DNA of 64,000 bases, from contig CABQJJ010000003.1 of assembly GCA_902464485.1 (NCBI GenBank), forward strand, positions 1 through 64,000, in the 5' to 3' direction. The stretch comes from an uncultured Collinsella sp. Lineage in GTDB: Bacteria; Actinomycetota; Coriobacteriia; Coriobacteriales; Coriobacteriaceae. A program made the position numbers and the translations under genes. Shown here in pieces: positions 7,649 through 15,644 of the stretch; positions within the stretch are counted from its first letter, which is position 1, and each line of letters opens with the position of its first letter. The notes below the pieces were generated by a model. That model worked only from the letters and a program-made list of their open reading frames with translations. It made no database searches and was not told where the DNA came from.

Positions 7649-8728
7649 ATGCTTAGGATCGGTCTTCTTACCAGTGGCGGCGACTGCCAGGCGCTCAACG
7701 CCACCATGCGCGGCATTGTCAAAACGCTTATGACCAATAGCGAAGAGCCTATTGAGATCTATGGTTTTGAGGACGGCTACCAGGGCCTTATCTACAGCCG
7801 GTTCCGCGTCATGACGCCCGCCGATTTTAGCGGCATCCTTACCCGTGGCGGCACTATTCTGGGCACAAGCCGTACGCCGTTCAAGCGCCTGGATATTCCC
7901 GAGGCCGACGGCGTCGAAAAGGTGCCGGCAATGGTCCACACCTATCATAAGCTACAGCTCGACTGCCTGTTTATGCTGGGCGGCAACGGCTCCACCAAGA
8001 CCGCCAACCGTCTGCGCGAAGAGGGCCTCAACGTTATCGCCCTGCCTAAGACCATCGATAACGACACCTGGGGCACCGAGTTGACGTTTGGCTTTACGAG
8101 CGCCATCGACGTCGCCACCAAGTGCATCGACGACATCCACACCACCGCCTCGAGTCACGGCCGCGTGTTCGTTATCGAGATCATGGGCCACAAGGTTGGC
8201 TGGATTCCGCTGTACGCCGGCGTCGCGGGCGGCGCGGATGTCATCTTGATTCCCGAGATCCCCTACGACATGGATAACGTCATCAAGACCATCGAGCATC
8301 GCATGAAGACTGGCAGCCGCTTTACCATCGTGGCCGTCGCCGAGGGCGCCATCTCTAAGGAGGACGCGGCGCTGTCCAAGAAGGAGTACAAGAAGAAGCT
8401 CGCCGAGCGTACGAGCCCGTCAATCGTGTACGACATCGCCAAGGAGATCGAGGCCAAGACCGGTCGCGAGACTCGCGTCGCCATCCCCGGCCACACGCAG
8501 CGCGGTGGCCAGCCCGACGCCCAGGACCGCATCTTTGCGACCCAGTGCGGCGTCGAGGCCGCGCTTGGCTGTCTGCGCGGCGAGTTTGGCTACATGATTG
8601 CCCTGCGCGACGGCAAGATGTGCCACATGCCGCTCGAGGAGGTCGCCGGCAAGCTCAAGTATGTCGACCCCCAGAGCGATCTGGTGCGCGAGGCCAAGGC
8701 GCTGGGCATCAGCTTCGGCGACGAATAG
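7649..8728 (+). CDS. pfkA: 6-phosphofructokinase
   Basis: A 359-residue PFK that phosphorylates fructose 6-phosphate in glycolysis. GGAAGG precedes the ATG. Family motifs: TSGGDCQALNATMRG near the N-terminus, GGNGSTKTANRL at 111-122, PKTIDNDTWGT around Lys134, EIMGHKVGW, and GHTQRGGQPDAQDR. The residue equivalent to E. coli Gly104 is Gly114, which favours ATP over PPi. Lys134 takes the place of E. coli Gly124, a substitution also seen in PPi-type and some actinobacterial and trypanosomatid ATP enzymes. Asn113 replaces the usual Asp103. Donor preference is therefore likely ATP but not certain. The gene appears monocistronic. Confidence 0.93.
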   Translation: MLRIGLLTSGGDCQALNATMRGIVKTLMTNSEEPIEIYGFEDGYQGLIYSRFRVMTPADFSGILTRGGTILGTSRTPFKRLDIPEADGVEKVPAMVHTYHKLQLDCLFMLGGNGSTKTANRLREEGLNVIALPKTIDNDTWGTELTFGFTSAIDVATKCIDDIHTTASSHGRVFVIEIMGHKVGWIPLYAGVAGGADVILIPEIPYDMDNVIKTIEHRMKTGSRFTIVAVAEGAISKEDAALSKKEYKKKLAERTSPSIVYDIAKEIEAKTGRETRVAIPGHTQRGGQPDAQDRIFATQCGVEAALGCLRGEFGYMIALRDGKMCHMPLEEVAGKLKYVDPQSDLVREAKALGISFGDE

Positions 8729-8751
8729 CCTCGGCCGAAATCCATCCCATC

Positions 8752-8848
8752 GGGCCCTCCGACCCCGCCCGACGTATTTCGATTTGGCTCCTCCCTTGAC
8801 TCCGTCAAAGGTCGCCAATCGAAATCGTCGGGCGGGGTCGGAGGGCCC
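8752..8848. repeat. Long palindrome downstream of pfkA
   Basis: Arms of 37 and 35 nt (8752-8788 and 8814-8848) pair with only two single-base bulges. The 25-nt loop holds a second small hairpin (TTGAC TCC GTCAA). It starts 24 bp after the pfkA stop. There is no T-run, so this is not a simple intrinsic terminator. It lacks the conserved boxes of the nested palindrome families found elsewhere in the window. Confidence 0.8.
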
Positions 8849-8909
8849 TGCGTTTACATACTCGCCGGGGCTATTCGTCTTCTTGCTGCGGGTGCCTGGT
8901 CTGAAATTG

Positions 8910-8976
8910 AGTTGCGGTGAAATAGTTCCTGCTTAGCCCGCAAATGGCTGAATCTAGGAACTATTCCACTGCAACT
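8910..8976. repeat. AGTTGCGGTGA palindrome, copy 1
   Basis: Arms 8910-8930 and 8956-8976 (AGTTGCGGTGAAATAGTTCCT and its complement) match at 19 of 21 positions. The second copy at 10135-10205 shares the outer AGTTGCGGTGA and carries different inner arm bases. The two copies bracket the XRE regulator gene. Apart from this palindrome and the 8752-8848 one, the 8729-9161 gap shows only the putative operators near 9042-9112. Confidence 0.75.
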
Positions 8977-9041
8977 TACTGAGTGGGGGCTCTTGGCTGC
9001 TACTTGCACTGACATTTGTCCTGAAATGGCTGGTCGTTAGG

Positions 9042-9112
9042 GGTTGCTACCGGTAGTTGCGGTAGGGTTGGAGCAAATTCTAACTAGAAATGGTGGTCGC
9101 TACCGGTTGTTC
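9042..9112 (+). promoter_or_regulatory. Direct repeats upstream of the XRE regulator (possible operators)
   Basis: Two copies of GGTNGCTACCGGTNGTT start at 9042 and 9095, 53 bp apart. The first contains the palindrome CTACCGGTAG. They lie 50-120 bp upstream of the XRE gene start, a natural place for autoregulation. That role is inference. Confidence 0.35.
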
Positions 9113-9161
9113 TCGGCATACTCGCCTCATTCAATTCGACCATCAAACGAAAGGAACCACC

Positions 9162-10091
9162 ATGGATCTTGCGATGGCGCAGCGGCTCGTTGATCGCCGC
9201 AAGGCTGCCGGGCTTTCTCAGGAGGCGCTTGCCGCCCAGTTGGGCGTAAGCCGCCAGGCTGTTAGTAAATGGGAGCGCAGCGAGTCCTCACCCGATACCG
9301 ATAACCTCATTGCGCTTGCCGCGCTGTATGGCGTGTCGCTGGATGAGCTGCTGTATGGGGAGGCGGTGGATAGCACTGATGACTCGCAGGCTGATGATGA
9401 GGCACAGAACAGCAACGCCAGCACCAAAGCTTCAGATGAGGCTGAGGCTTCTACTGAGCACGCCGATTGCGGCGACAAACCACTTGTCGATATTTCCCTC
9501 GCGCGCGGTATCCACGTCATTGATCCCAATAAAGGCGAGGAAGTCCATGTTGGTTGGAGCGGCATCCATGTGACCAACGAGCGCAAGGGCGAAGAGGTGC
9601 ATGTGGGGCCGGGCGGCGTGCATATCGATACGCTTGAGGACGATGGACATAGCGTACGCACCAATGACGACGGCACCGTCACCATCGACGGCGAGACGTT
9701 TTCCAGCTGGAAGGAAGCACACGACAAGCTCGACCATCATGGCAAGCATTTCCACACCAAGGTCGGACGTGCATGGAACAAATTCCCCTTCCCCGCACTT
9801 GTCGCTCTCGCCTATCTGGTGCTCGGCATTGTCTACGGCACATGGGGCATGGGGCTTTTCCTCGTCTTTCTGGTTCCCGTCTACTACGCGATTGGTGACT
9901 TCATCGATCGGCGCCACCTGTCTAAGCTGATCGAGGCCATCTACCCGGCAGCCGCCATCGCTTGGTTCTTCTACATGTGGCTCTGTTTGGGACAGCCTCA
10001 TCCTGCATGGATCATCCTCATCACGATTCCCATCGCAAAGGCGCTCATGCGCTGGTGTCGCAAACAATGGAAGTGCCGCAAACAGGCCTAA
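9162..10091 (+). CDS. XRE-family regulator with C-terminal membrane segments
   Basis: The ATG at 9162 is chosen because AAAGGAACC precedes it, giving 309 residues. Residues about 5-60 are an XRE helix-turn-helix (LSQEALAAQLGVSRQAVSKWERSE, DNLIALAALYGVS). An acidic Ser/Asp/Ala-rich linker follows. A short internal repeat around residues 120-160 then carries KGEEVHVG twice (GIHV...KGEEVHVGWSGIHV, then KGEEVHVGPGGVHI). Residues about 205-305 contain three or four hydrophobic segments. The layout suggests a DNA-binding protein tethered to the membrane, possibly responding to an envelope signal. The target is unknown. The gene is bracketed by two palindromes of one family. Confidence 0.85.
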   Translation: MDLAMAQRLVDRRKAAGLSQEALAAQLGVSRQAVSKWERSESSPDTDNLIALAALYGVSLDELLYGEAVDSTDDSQADDEAQNSNASTKASDEAEASTEHADCGDKPLVDISLARGIHVIDPNKGEEVHVGWSGIHVTNERKGEEVHVGPGGVHIDTLEDDGHSVRTNDDGTVTIDGETFSSWKEAHDKLDHHGKHFHTKVGRAWNKFPFPALVALAYLVLGIVYGTWGMGLFLVFLVPVYYAIGDFIDRRHLSKLIEAIYPAAAIAWFFYMWLCLGQPHPAWIILITIPIAKALMRWCRKQWKCRKQA

Positions 10092-10134
10092 CACGCTCCG
10101 ACCCACCAGCACCCAACCACCCCCGCCCTTCTCC

Positions 10135-10205
10135 TAAGTTGCGGTGAGATAGGAACTGTTTTGAGGCTCCAAGGCGCCAGACAGTCCGTATATCACCGCA
10201 ACTTA
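10135..10205. repeat. AGTTGCGGTGA palindrome, copy 2
   Basis: Arms 10135-10159 and 10181-10205 pair at 22 of 25 positions around a 21-nt loop. The outer bases TAAGTTGCGGTGA are shared with copy 1 at 8910. It starts 43 bp after the XRE regulator stop. Confidence 0.75.
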
Positions 10206-10266
10206 CAAACAACTGGGTCAGTTCCGGCACGGAGATTAGCATTGAGCTGACCGCGCGCCAAGAAAA

Positions 10267-10406
10267 GGGCCTATTTACTACGTTTAACTCGAGAGGGCCG
10301 ACCATACCCGCCTTTTCCGAAAATTGGCAAGCCCTCTACCTGCGGTTTTAATTTCATAATCTTTGTCATGGTCGAGGGTGTGGTAGCAAACGTAGTAGAT
10401 AGGCCC
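10267..10406 (+). repeat. Nested palindrome with CCTGCGGTTTT loop (type Q, copy H)
   Basis: Outer arms 10267-10285 and 10388-10406 pair at 18 of 19 positions. The inner stem is CGACCAT (10299-10305) with ATGGTCG (10368-10374). The apical region holds CTCTACCTGCGGTTTTAATT at 10334-10353, almost identical to the loop of the element at 45041-45161 although the arms differ completely. It fills most of the 10092-10535 gap. Confidence 0.75.
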
Positions 10407-10535
10407 ATTTTGTGGCATACGACCCATACAAGCCCAATCTCGAAGGCTAAAGAGAGCCTCTCATCCACGCCTGTGAGCGAAAACCAAATAGAATGAAAGG
10501 CAAATGGAAAAGCCCGTTTAACGAGCGGAGGACAT

Positions 10536-10856
10536 ATGCGCGACGTAGCCGAAAGCGACTGGAAGCTGTTTAAGAAAATGCTTCCTCAATGGCAAGAACG
10601 TTATATGGAAAAGCTCATCGGCCAGTACGTTGAGATACTGAACGGCGACAGCGAAGCGTCCAGTAGATTTTGGGCACTAGAAGAGCGCCTCAATAGAGAC
10701 AAGCTGTCCTCAGGCGTAATTGCAAACGACATTCGCCGCAGCACAATGCACCGCGAGATAGCCAATTTGCTTATCGACAGCGTGATCACCCTTGACGACC
10801 TTGACGGTTTTACCGAGGACATTAAGAGCTATGCGCAACACTGGATTGGCCAGTAA
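10536..10856 (+). CDS. Small cytosolic protein of unknown function
   Basis: A 106-residue, mostly helical acidic protein, with GCGGAGGACAT directly before the ATG. It begins MRDVAESDWKLF and continues with WQERYMEKLIGQY and FWALEERLNRD. No catalytic motif, signal peptide or membrane segment is visible. Similar short proteins occur singly in Firmicutes and Coriobacteriia, sometimes annotated as transporters, but nothing here supports a transporter. It stands alone between palindromic elements and a convergent ABC operon. I do not recognise a function. Confidence 0.8.
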   Translation: MRDVAESDWKLFKKMLPQWQERYMEKLIGQYVEILNGDSEASSRFWALEERLNRDKLSSGVIANDIRRSTMHREIANLLIDSVITLDDLDGFTEDIKSYAQHWIGQ

Positions 10857-10892
10857 GAGCACTGAACGACAGACATCCCCAGCAAAACGGGA

Positions 10893-10928
10893 CAAACGCC
10901 GGGCCACCTAATGGTTGTCCGGCGTTTG
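10893..10928 (-). terminator. Hairpin after the MacB/FtsX-type operon
   Basis: A 10-bp perfect stem, CAAACGCCGG / CCGGCGTTTG. On the minus strand it is followed by TCCCGTTTTG. It lies between the convergent small gene and the permease stop and overlaps the start of a REP-like repeat. Confidence 0.5.
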
Positions 10929-10974
10929 CCCAGATAAAACCTGCCAAAATAAACCTGTCCCTTTTTGGCAGGTT
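10924..10974 (+). repeat. REP-like repeat 1, copy a
   Basis: Begins GTTTGCCCAGATAAAACC and contains the stem CCTGCCAAAA / TTTTTGGCAGG around AACCTGTCCC. Its end overlaps the TAA stop of the permease gene. Other copies are at 14495, 15591, 43308 and 44937. Confidence 0.85.
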
Positions 10975-13738
10975 ACTCGGCGCTCTTGAGGGCACCGACC
11001 ATGTCAATCTTGTTGAGGGTACGGTTGGTGGCGAGGTTGACGATAAACGTAAAGCCAAAGGAAAGCACTACGGCGAGCACGTAGCTTAGCGGCTCGACCT
11101 CGACGTCAAAGTACAGCGACGGCATCTGCAAAATGTACGTAAAACTCTCGGCCAGCAAGCCGCCCAGCGGCACGCCCAGCGCAGCGCCGATCGCCGTGAG
11201 GATCAACGTCTCCTTGTTGACGTAGTGGTGCACCTCGCCACGGCGGAAGCCCAGCACCTTGATGGTCGCCAGCTCGCGTTCGCGCTCCGAAATATTCGTA
11301 TTAGACAGCGTAAACACCACCACAAACGACAGGCACGCCGCCATAAAGGTCACGAGCACCACGACCGAATTGATAATCGTAAAGTTCGCCTCATAGTTTT
11401 CCCAATGCTCGGCCGTACTCGAAATCGTAAGCCAACCGTCGCTCTTAAGCTTCTTGCTAAACGCAATCTGGTCAGAAGACGAACCCTTAAGCAGCACAAA
11501 GACGCCGTTAAGGCGTGCACTTCGACCGAACGCGCGCTCATAGGTGTCCTGCGTCATGTAAAGCGTGTTGCCCAGATAGTTGAGCGAGATGTCGCTGACT
11601 TTGACCTTGGCAACATTGAGCGACGAATCCTGGACGTGTGCCGTATCGCCCGGCTGAATCCCCAGCACCAGCTGTGAACTCTTACTCAGATACACGTCTC
11701 CGTCACGCAAAGACAGTGGCTCTTTGGACTCGTCCTCGAGGCGCACGTAGTCGTCCAGGTCGTTCGTGCGGTCATCGGGCACCACGATCAGCTGCACGGT
11801 CTCGCTCTTTCCGCCGAATGTAAAGGTAACGTTGTCGGTCATAATCGGCAGCGTCGAAGTCACGGTCACGTTGGAATCATTAGCTGTATTGCGCTCATCT
11901 AGAGCCTCACACGTCTGCGAAAAATCGTCGGGATTGGCGACTGCCAGCAGGTCGTAGCGCGTGATGTGGCCGTACTGCTTGGGCGACAACGCGACCGACG
12001 TATCACGGATGCCCATACCGCAAATCACAAGCGCCGTGCAGCCGGCGATACCGAAGATGGTCATAAAGGCGCGCTTTTTGTAGCGGAATAAGTTGCGTGC
12101 AGCGACCTTGTTCAAAAAGCCCATGCGGTGCCAGATAAAGCCGATGCGCTCGAGCAGAATGCGCGAGCCGGCGCGCGGAGCCTTGGGGCGCATGAGCGAG
12201 GCAGGGGTCTCAGCCATCTCGTGGCGGCAGGCGATAATCGTGGCTCCCACCACGCCCACGGCAAACAGCGCCACCGAAACGATCGAGGACACGATGTCGT
12301 ACGAAAGTAGCATCTGGGGCAGCGAGTACATGTCGTCGAACACCGTAAACAAGAACAGCGGCAGGCCCACAAAGCCGATGATATTGCCGAGCACGCCACC
12401 GATCAGACACGCCCACAGCGAGTAGTCCACATATTTGGACAGGATGCGCCCGCGTGAATAGCCGAGTGCTTTGTACAGGCCAATAAGCGTGCGCTCCTCC
12501 TCGACCATGCGGGTGGCGGTGGTGAGGCTGATAAGCACGGCGACGATAAAGAAGATGAACGGGAACACCGTGGCGATGGCCTCGATCGAGGAACTATCGC
12601 TCTCCACGCTCGAGTAGCTTGCGATATTGCCGCGGTCCTGGATGTACCAGGTGCATTCGCCCAGGTCAGAGAGCTCGGCGCGGGCATCGGCAAACTGCTG
12701 GTCGGCGGCGGCACGGCGCTGGTCCAGGTCGGCTTGCGCCTGCGCACGCTCGTCGCTGCCCTCGGCCATGCGGTTGATGTTGTCCTGCTCGATCCCAAAG
12801 ACCATATTCGCCTGACGCTCAGCCGCGTCCAAACTCGCCGGCGTGTCGACCGTCAGCTCCTGAGCGCGCGCCTTCTCACGCTCCTCGCGGATCTTCTCGA
12901 TATTGCCCTTGACCTCATTGATCTTTGCCGTGTAGGCATCCGAATAGGAGTTGAGGCTCTTGGCTCCCTCGACGACCACGTGGATCGCGGAATAGGACGA
13001 CGACGTCGCGGCATCCTCGCTCACGTAGAACTTGTAATCCGCGGCCGAGGCGGCACGGAAGGCGTTGACCGTCGAGTCGGAGCTCACGTCGGTAGGATCG
13101 AGAACCTCGGCCGTGATGGTGTAGTCCCCATCGGCAAATTGATCCTTGGCGCTTTGGTTCGACGAGCTCGCATCGTTGGCGGCAAAGCTCACCGTATCGC
13201 CGATTTTCTTGCCAGAAGCCTTCAAAAAACGTGAGGTCACTGCCACTTCGCCCGAAGTCTCGGGCAGCTCGCCGCGTACTAGCACCGGTTGGTCAATATT
13301 CTCTTTGGAGAGGCTCTGTACGACGACACGCTCGCGCGTCGTACCCACGGCGGTATAGGCGGTCTCGGTATAGATGCCCTCGGCCGTCTCGACGCCATCG
13401 ACCTCTTGGATCGCAGCAAGATCGTCATCGGTCAGACCATAGGTCGACTGCACGCTAATGTCATAGACATTCTGCTGGTCAAAATAGGCGTCGACCGAAT
13501 CACACAGGTCCTCGCAGCCCGCCTTGAGGCCGCACATCACGCTCACACCGAGCGCGGTGATGACCACGATTGACAAGAAGCGCTTAAGACTGCCTCGGAT
13601 TGTGCGGTAGACACCGCGGCGAAAAACCGTCGGCACCATATCGTTTGAGCTTTGGGCGGTGCGGTAGGTCGTAAAATCCTGCTCGCGCTCCGTGTTCTGC
13701 GCATCGCGGCGTTGGCTGTTTTGGCGGTCCTGGTCCAT
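10973..13738 (-). CDS. ABC transporter permease, FtsX/MacB type
   Basis: About 921 residues from ATG 13738, five bases after the ATPase stop; an in-frame GTG at 13750 would overlap that stop. It has an N-terminal membrane segment, a large extracytosolic domain with a helical region rich in R/E/A/Q around residues 290-385, a block of three membrane segments (about 415-530), a second periplasmic domain, and a terminal FtsX block (VTFMAACLSFVVVFTLSN, then EREREL, LGFRRGEV). Such proteins couple cytosolic ATP hydrolysis to movements outside the membrane, often for peptide or lipoprotein export, peptide sensing or resistance. The stop lies inside a REP-like repeat. Confidence 0.88.
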   Translation of the reverse strand: MDQDRQNSQRRDAQNTEREQDFTTYRTAQSSNDMVPTVFRRGVYRTIRGSLKRFLSIVVITALGVSVMCGLKAGCEDLCDSVDAYFDQQNVYDISVQSTYGLTDDDLAAIQEVDGVETAEGIYTETAYTAVGTTRERVVVQSLSKENIDQPVLVRGELPETSGEVAVTSRFLKASGKKIGDTVSFAANDASSSNQSAKDQFADGDYTITAEVLDPTDVSSDSTVNAFRAASAADYKFYVSEDAATSSSYSAIHVVVEGAKSLNSYSDAYTAKINEVKGNIEKIREEREKARAQELTVDTPASLDAAERQANMVFGIEQDNINRMAEGSDERAQAQADLDQRRAAADQQFADARAELSDLGECTWYIQDRGNIASYSSVESDSSSIEAIATVFPFIFFIVAVLISLTTATRMVEEERTLIGLYKALGYSRGRILSKYVDYSLWACLIGGVLGNIIGFVGLPLFLFTVFDDMYSLPQMLLSYDIVSSIVSVALFAVGVVGATIIACRHEMAETPASLMRPKAPRAGSRILLERIGFIWHRMGFLNKVAARNLFRYKKRAFMTIFGIAGCTALVICGMGIRDTSVALSPKQYGHITRYDLLAVANPDDFSQTCEALDERNTANDSNVTVTSTLPIMTDNVTFTFGGKSETVQLIVVPDDRTNDLDDYVRLEDESKEPLSLRDGDVYLSKSSQLVLGIQPGDTAHVQDSSLNVAKVKVSDISLNYLGNTLYMTQDTYERAFGRSARLNGVFVLLKGSSSDQIAFSKKLKSDGWLTISSTAEHWENYEANFTIINSVVVLVTFMAACLSFVVVFTLSNTNISERERELATIKVLGFRRGEVHHYVNKETLILTAIGAALGVPLGGLLAESFTYILQMPSLYFDVEVEPLSYVLAVVLSFGFTFIVNLATNRTLNKIDMVGALKSAE

Positions 13739-13743
13739 GGGCG

Positions 13744-14445
13744 CTACCACTCGATCGTCTCGATAGGCACGGGATTTTGCTGGACCGTCTCGCTCTCCAC
13801 GCGGCCGCTCTTAAAGCGAATCAGGCGATCGGCCATGGGCGCCAGCGCAGAGTTGTGGGTGATGATAATGACCGTAATGCCCTGCTTGCGGCAAGTGTCC
13901 TGTAGCAGCTGCAAGATCTGCTTGCCGGTTTTATAGTCGAGTGCACCCGTAGGCTCGTCGCACAAAAGCAGCTTGGGGTTCTTGGCCAGCGCGCGGGCGA
14001 TGGACACGCGCTGCTGCTCGCCGCCCGAAAGCTGTGCCGGAAAGTTGCCCAGGCGCTCGCCCAGGCCAACCTGACGAAGTGTCTGTTCGGCATCGAGCGA
14101 ATCGGGGCAGATCTGCGCCGCGAGTTCGACGTTCTCAAGCGCCGTCAGGTTAGGGACCAGATTGTAGAACTGGAAGACAAAGCCAACATCGGCGCGGCGG
14201 TATTCCACGAGCTGTGCCTCGTTGGCGGAGCTCACGTCGCGCCCGTCCACCGTCACGGTGCCGGAGGTTACCGTATCCATGCCGCCCAGGATGTTGAGCG
14301 CCGTGGTCTTGCCGGCACCCGAAGCGCCCAGAATGATGGCGAGCTCGCCGCGCTCGACCGTAAAACTCGCGCCGTCGAGCGCGTGAATGCGGGCATCGCC
14401 CTCGCCGTATGCTTTGATGACGTCTTTGAATTCGATATAGGCCAT
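13744..14445 (-). CDS. ABC transporter ATPase, MacB/LolD type
   Basis: A 233-residue ATPase. It shows Walker A GASGAGKTT, Q-loop FQFYNL, signature LSGGEQQRVSIARAL, Walker B LLLCDEPTGALD and the switch His in ITHNS. The EPTGALD form is typical of ATPases serving FtsX-like permeases. It is the first gene of a two-gene minus-strand operon; the permease starts five bases after its stop. Two REP-like repeats in opposite orientation lie just outside the pair, at 10924 and 14495. Confidence 0.92.
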   Translation of the reverse strand: MAYIEFKDVIKAYGEGDARIHALDGASFTVERGELAIILGASGAGKTTALNILGGMDTVTSGTVTVDGRDVSSANEAQLVEYRRADVGFVFQFYNLVPNLTALENVELAAQICPDSLDAEQTLRQVGLGERLGNFPAQLSGGEQQRVSIARALAKNPKLLLCDEPTGALDYKTGKQILQLLQDTCRKQGITVIIITHNSALAPMADRLIRFKSGRVESETVQQNPVPIETIEW

Positions 14446-14494
14446 CGATCGCTTCCAATCTGGTCGGATAACTCTTTAGTATTACCCATTTCGC

Positions 14495-14545
14495 ACCGAC
14501 CAAAAAGGGACAGGTTTATTTTGGCAGGTTTTATATGGGGAAACG
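14495..14545 (-). repeat. REP-like repeat 1, copy b
   Basis: Reverse-oriented copy (GGGACAGGTTTATTTTGGCAGG, shortened here to its core GGGACAGGTTTATTTTGG) located 50 bp upstream of the ABC ATPase start. With copy a it forms an inverted pair around the ABC genes. Confidence 0.85.
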
Positions 14546-14715
14546 GGGAGCGCAGGCGGGCGCCGGGAAAACAGAGAAATCATTAACGGGGTCAGGCCGA
14601 TCGCCAAACACAACGCACGCATCTCTATCTGTCAGCTAAATCATTCGAACAGCTGTTCGTTTCTATGATATGATTCCGCTATCCAAGCAGGCCAATACGC
14701 AGAAAGGCGGCCAAC

Positions 14716-15354
14716 ATGGCGTTCGACTTTAAGAAGGAATGCAAGGAGCTCTACAAACCTGCAAGCAAGCCGAGTATCGTAACCGTCCCGCCTATGAGCT
14801 ACGTTGCCGTTCGCGGAAAGGGCAACCCAAATACCAAAGGTGGCGAGTATCAAAACGCCATGCCGCTGCTTTACGGCATCGCCTATACCGTCAAGATGTC
14901 GAAGAAAGGCTCAAGGAGTATCGAGGGCTATTTCGACTTTGTGGTACCGCCGCTCGAGGGTTTCTGGTGGCAAGACTCCCCGAGCGGCGACATCGATTAT
15001 GTACGCAAAGACAATTTCAACTTTATCTCGTGCATCCGCCTGCCCGATTTCGTCAGCCGAGATGACTTTGACTGGGCAGTCGCGGAGGCCACGACCAAAA
15101 AGAAACTTGACTTTTCCGCCGTTGAGCTGCTTAAAGTTGACGAGGGTCTCTGCGTTCAATGCATGCACACCGGGCCCTACGGCAACGAACCGGCGACCGT
15201 AGACGCTATGCATAAATGCGCGACCGAGCAGGGCTATGTCCCCGACTTCTCAGACACCCGTTTACATCACGAAATCTATCTCTCCGATCCACGCAAATGT
15301 GCACCGGAGAAACTTAAGACCGTGGTTCGTCATCCCATCAAGCGCGCTGAATAG
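14716..15354 (+). CDS. GyrI-like small-molecule-binding protein
   Basis: A 212-residue stand-alone GyrI-like/SOUL-type domain with AGAAAGGCGG before the ATG. Diagnostic parts are YKPASKPSIVTVPPMSYVAVRGKGNP near the start (written in two blocks in the family: a beta strand, then the RGxGxP turn), the central YFDFVVPPLEGFWW, and the late MHTGPYGNEPATVDAMH. Proteins of this group bind small hydrophobic ligands and either act as ligand-binding domains of regulators or hydrolyse or sequester toxic compounds. No DNA-binding domain is present. It lies alone between the ABC pair and the two-component system, flanked by REP-like repeats on both sides. Confidence 0.88.
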   Translation: MAFDFKKECKELYKPASKPSIVTVPPMSYVAVRGKGNPNTKGGEYQNAMPLLYGIAYTVKMSKKGSRSIEGYFDFVVPPLEGFWWQDSPSGDIDYVRKDNFNFISCIRLPDFVSRDDFDWAVAEATTKKKLDFSAVELLKVDEGLCVQCMHTGPYGNEPATVDAMHKCATEQGYVPDFSDTRLHHEIYLSDPRKCAPEKLKTVVRHPIKRAE

Positions 15355-15590
15355 CGTGGGGCGTCATTTCACGCGCTAGGTTTTAAGCCAACCAACCAGC
15401 CGCCTCCTAGGCCGTCCGGTAATTATCTTGACGCGGCCCGTCACATCTTATAAATTTGTTTTGCTAAAGCTGGAAAGCCTCTCAACGATGCGCAACTCCA
15501 GCTCTTTTTATATCAAGAGGCTTAAATGAAATACCAGAAGTCGTGGATCAAAGCAGGACGCAGTTTCCGCCCACGCCCTCTCCCGCCGGC

Positions 15591-15644
15591 GTTTCCCCAG
15601 ATAAAACCGACCAAAATAAACCTGTCCCTTTTTGGCAGGTTTTA
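15591..15644 (+). repeat. REP-like repeat 1, copy c
   Basis: Begins GTTTCCCCAGATAAAACC and ends TTTTTGGCAGGTTTTA. Its last three bases are the complement of the TAA stop of the sensor kinase, so the repeat again abuts a gene end exactly, as copy a does. Confidence 0.85.

Noticed and set aside
10973..14445. The MacB-type ABC pair as a composite transposon because of flanking inverted repeats
   Set aside because: The flanks are short REP-like palindromes also found next to unrelated genes; no transposase or target duplication is visible.
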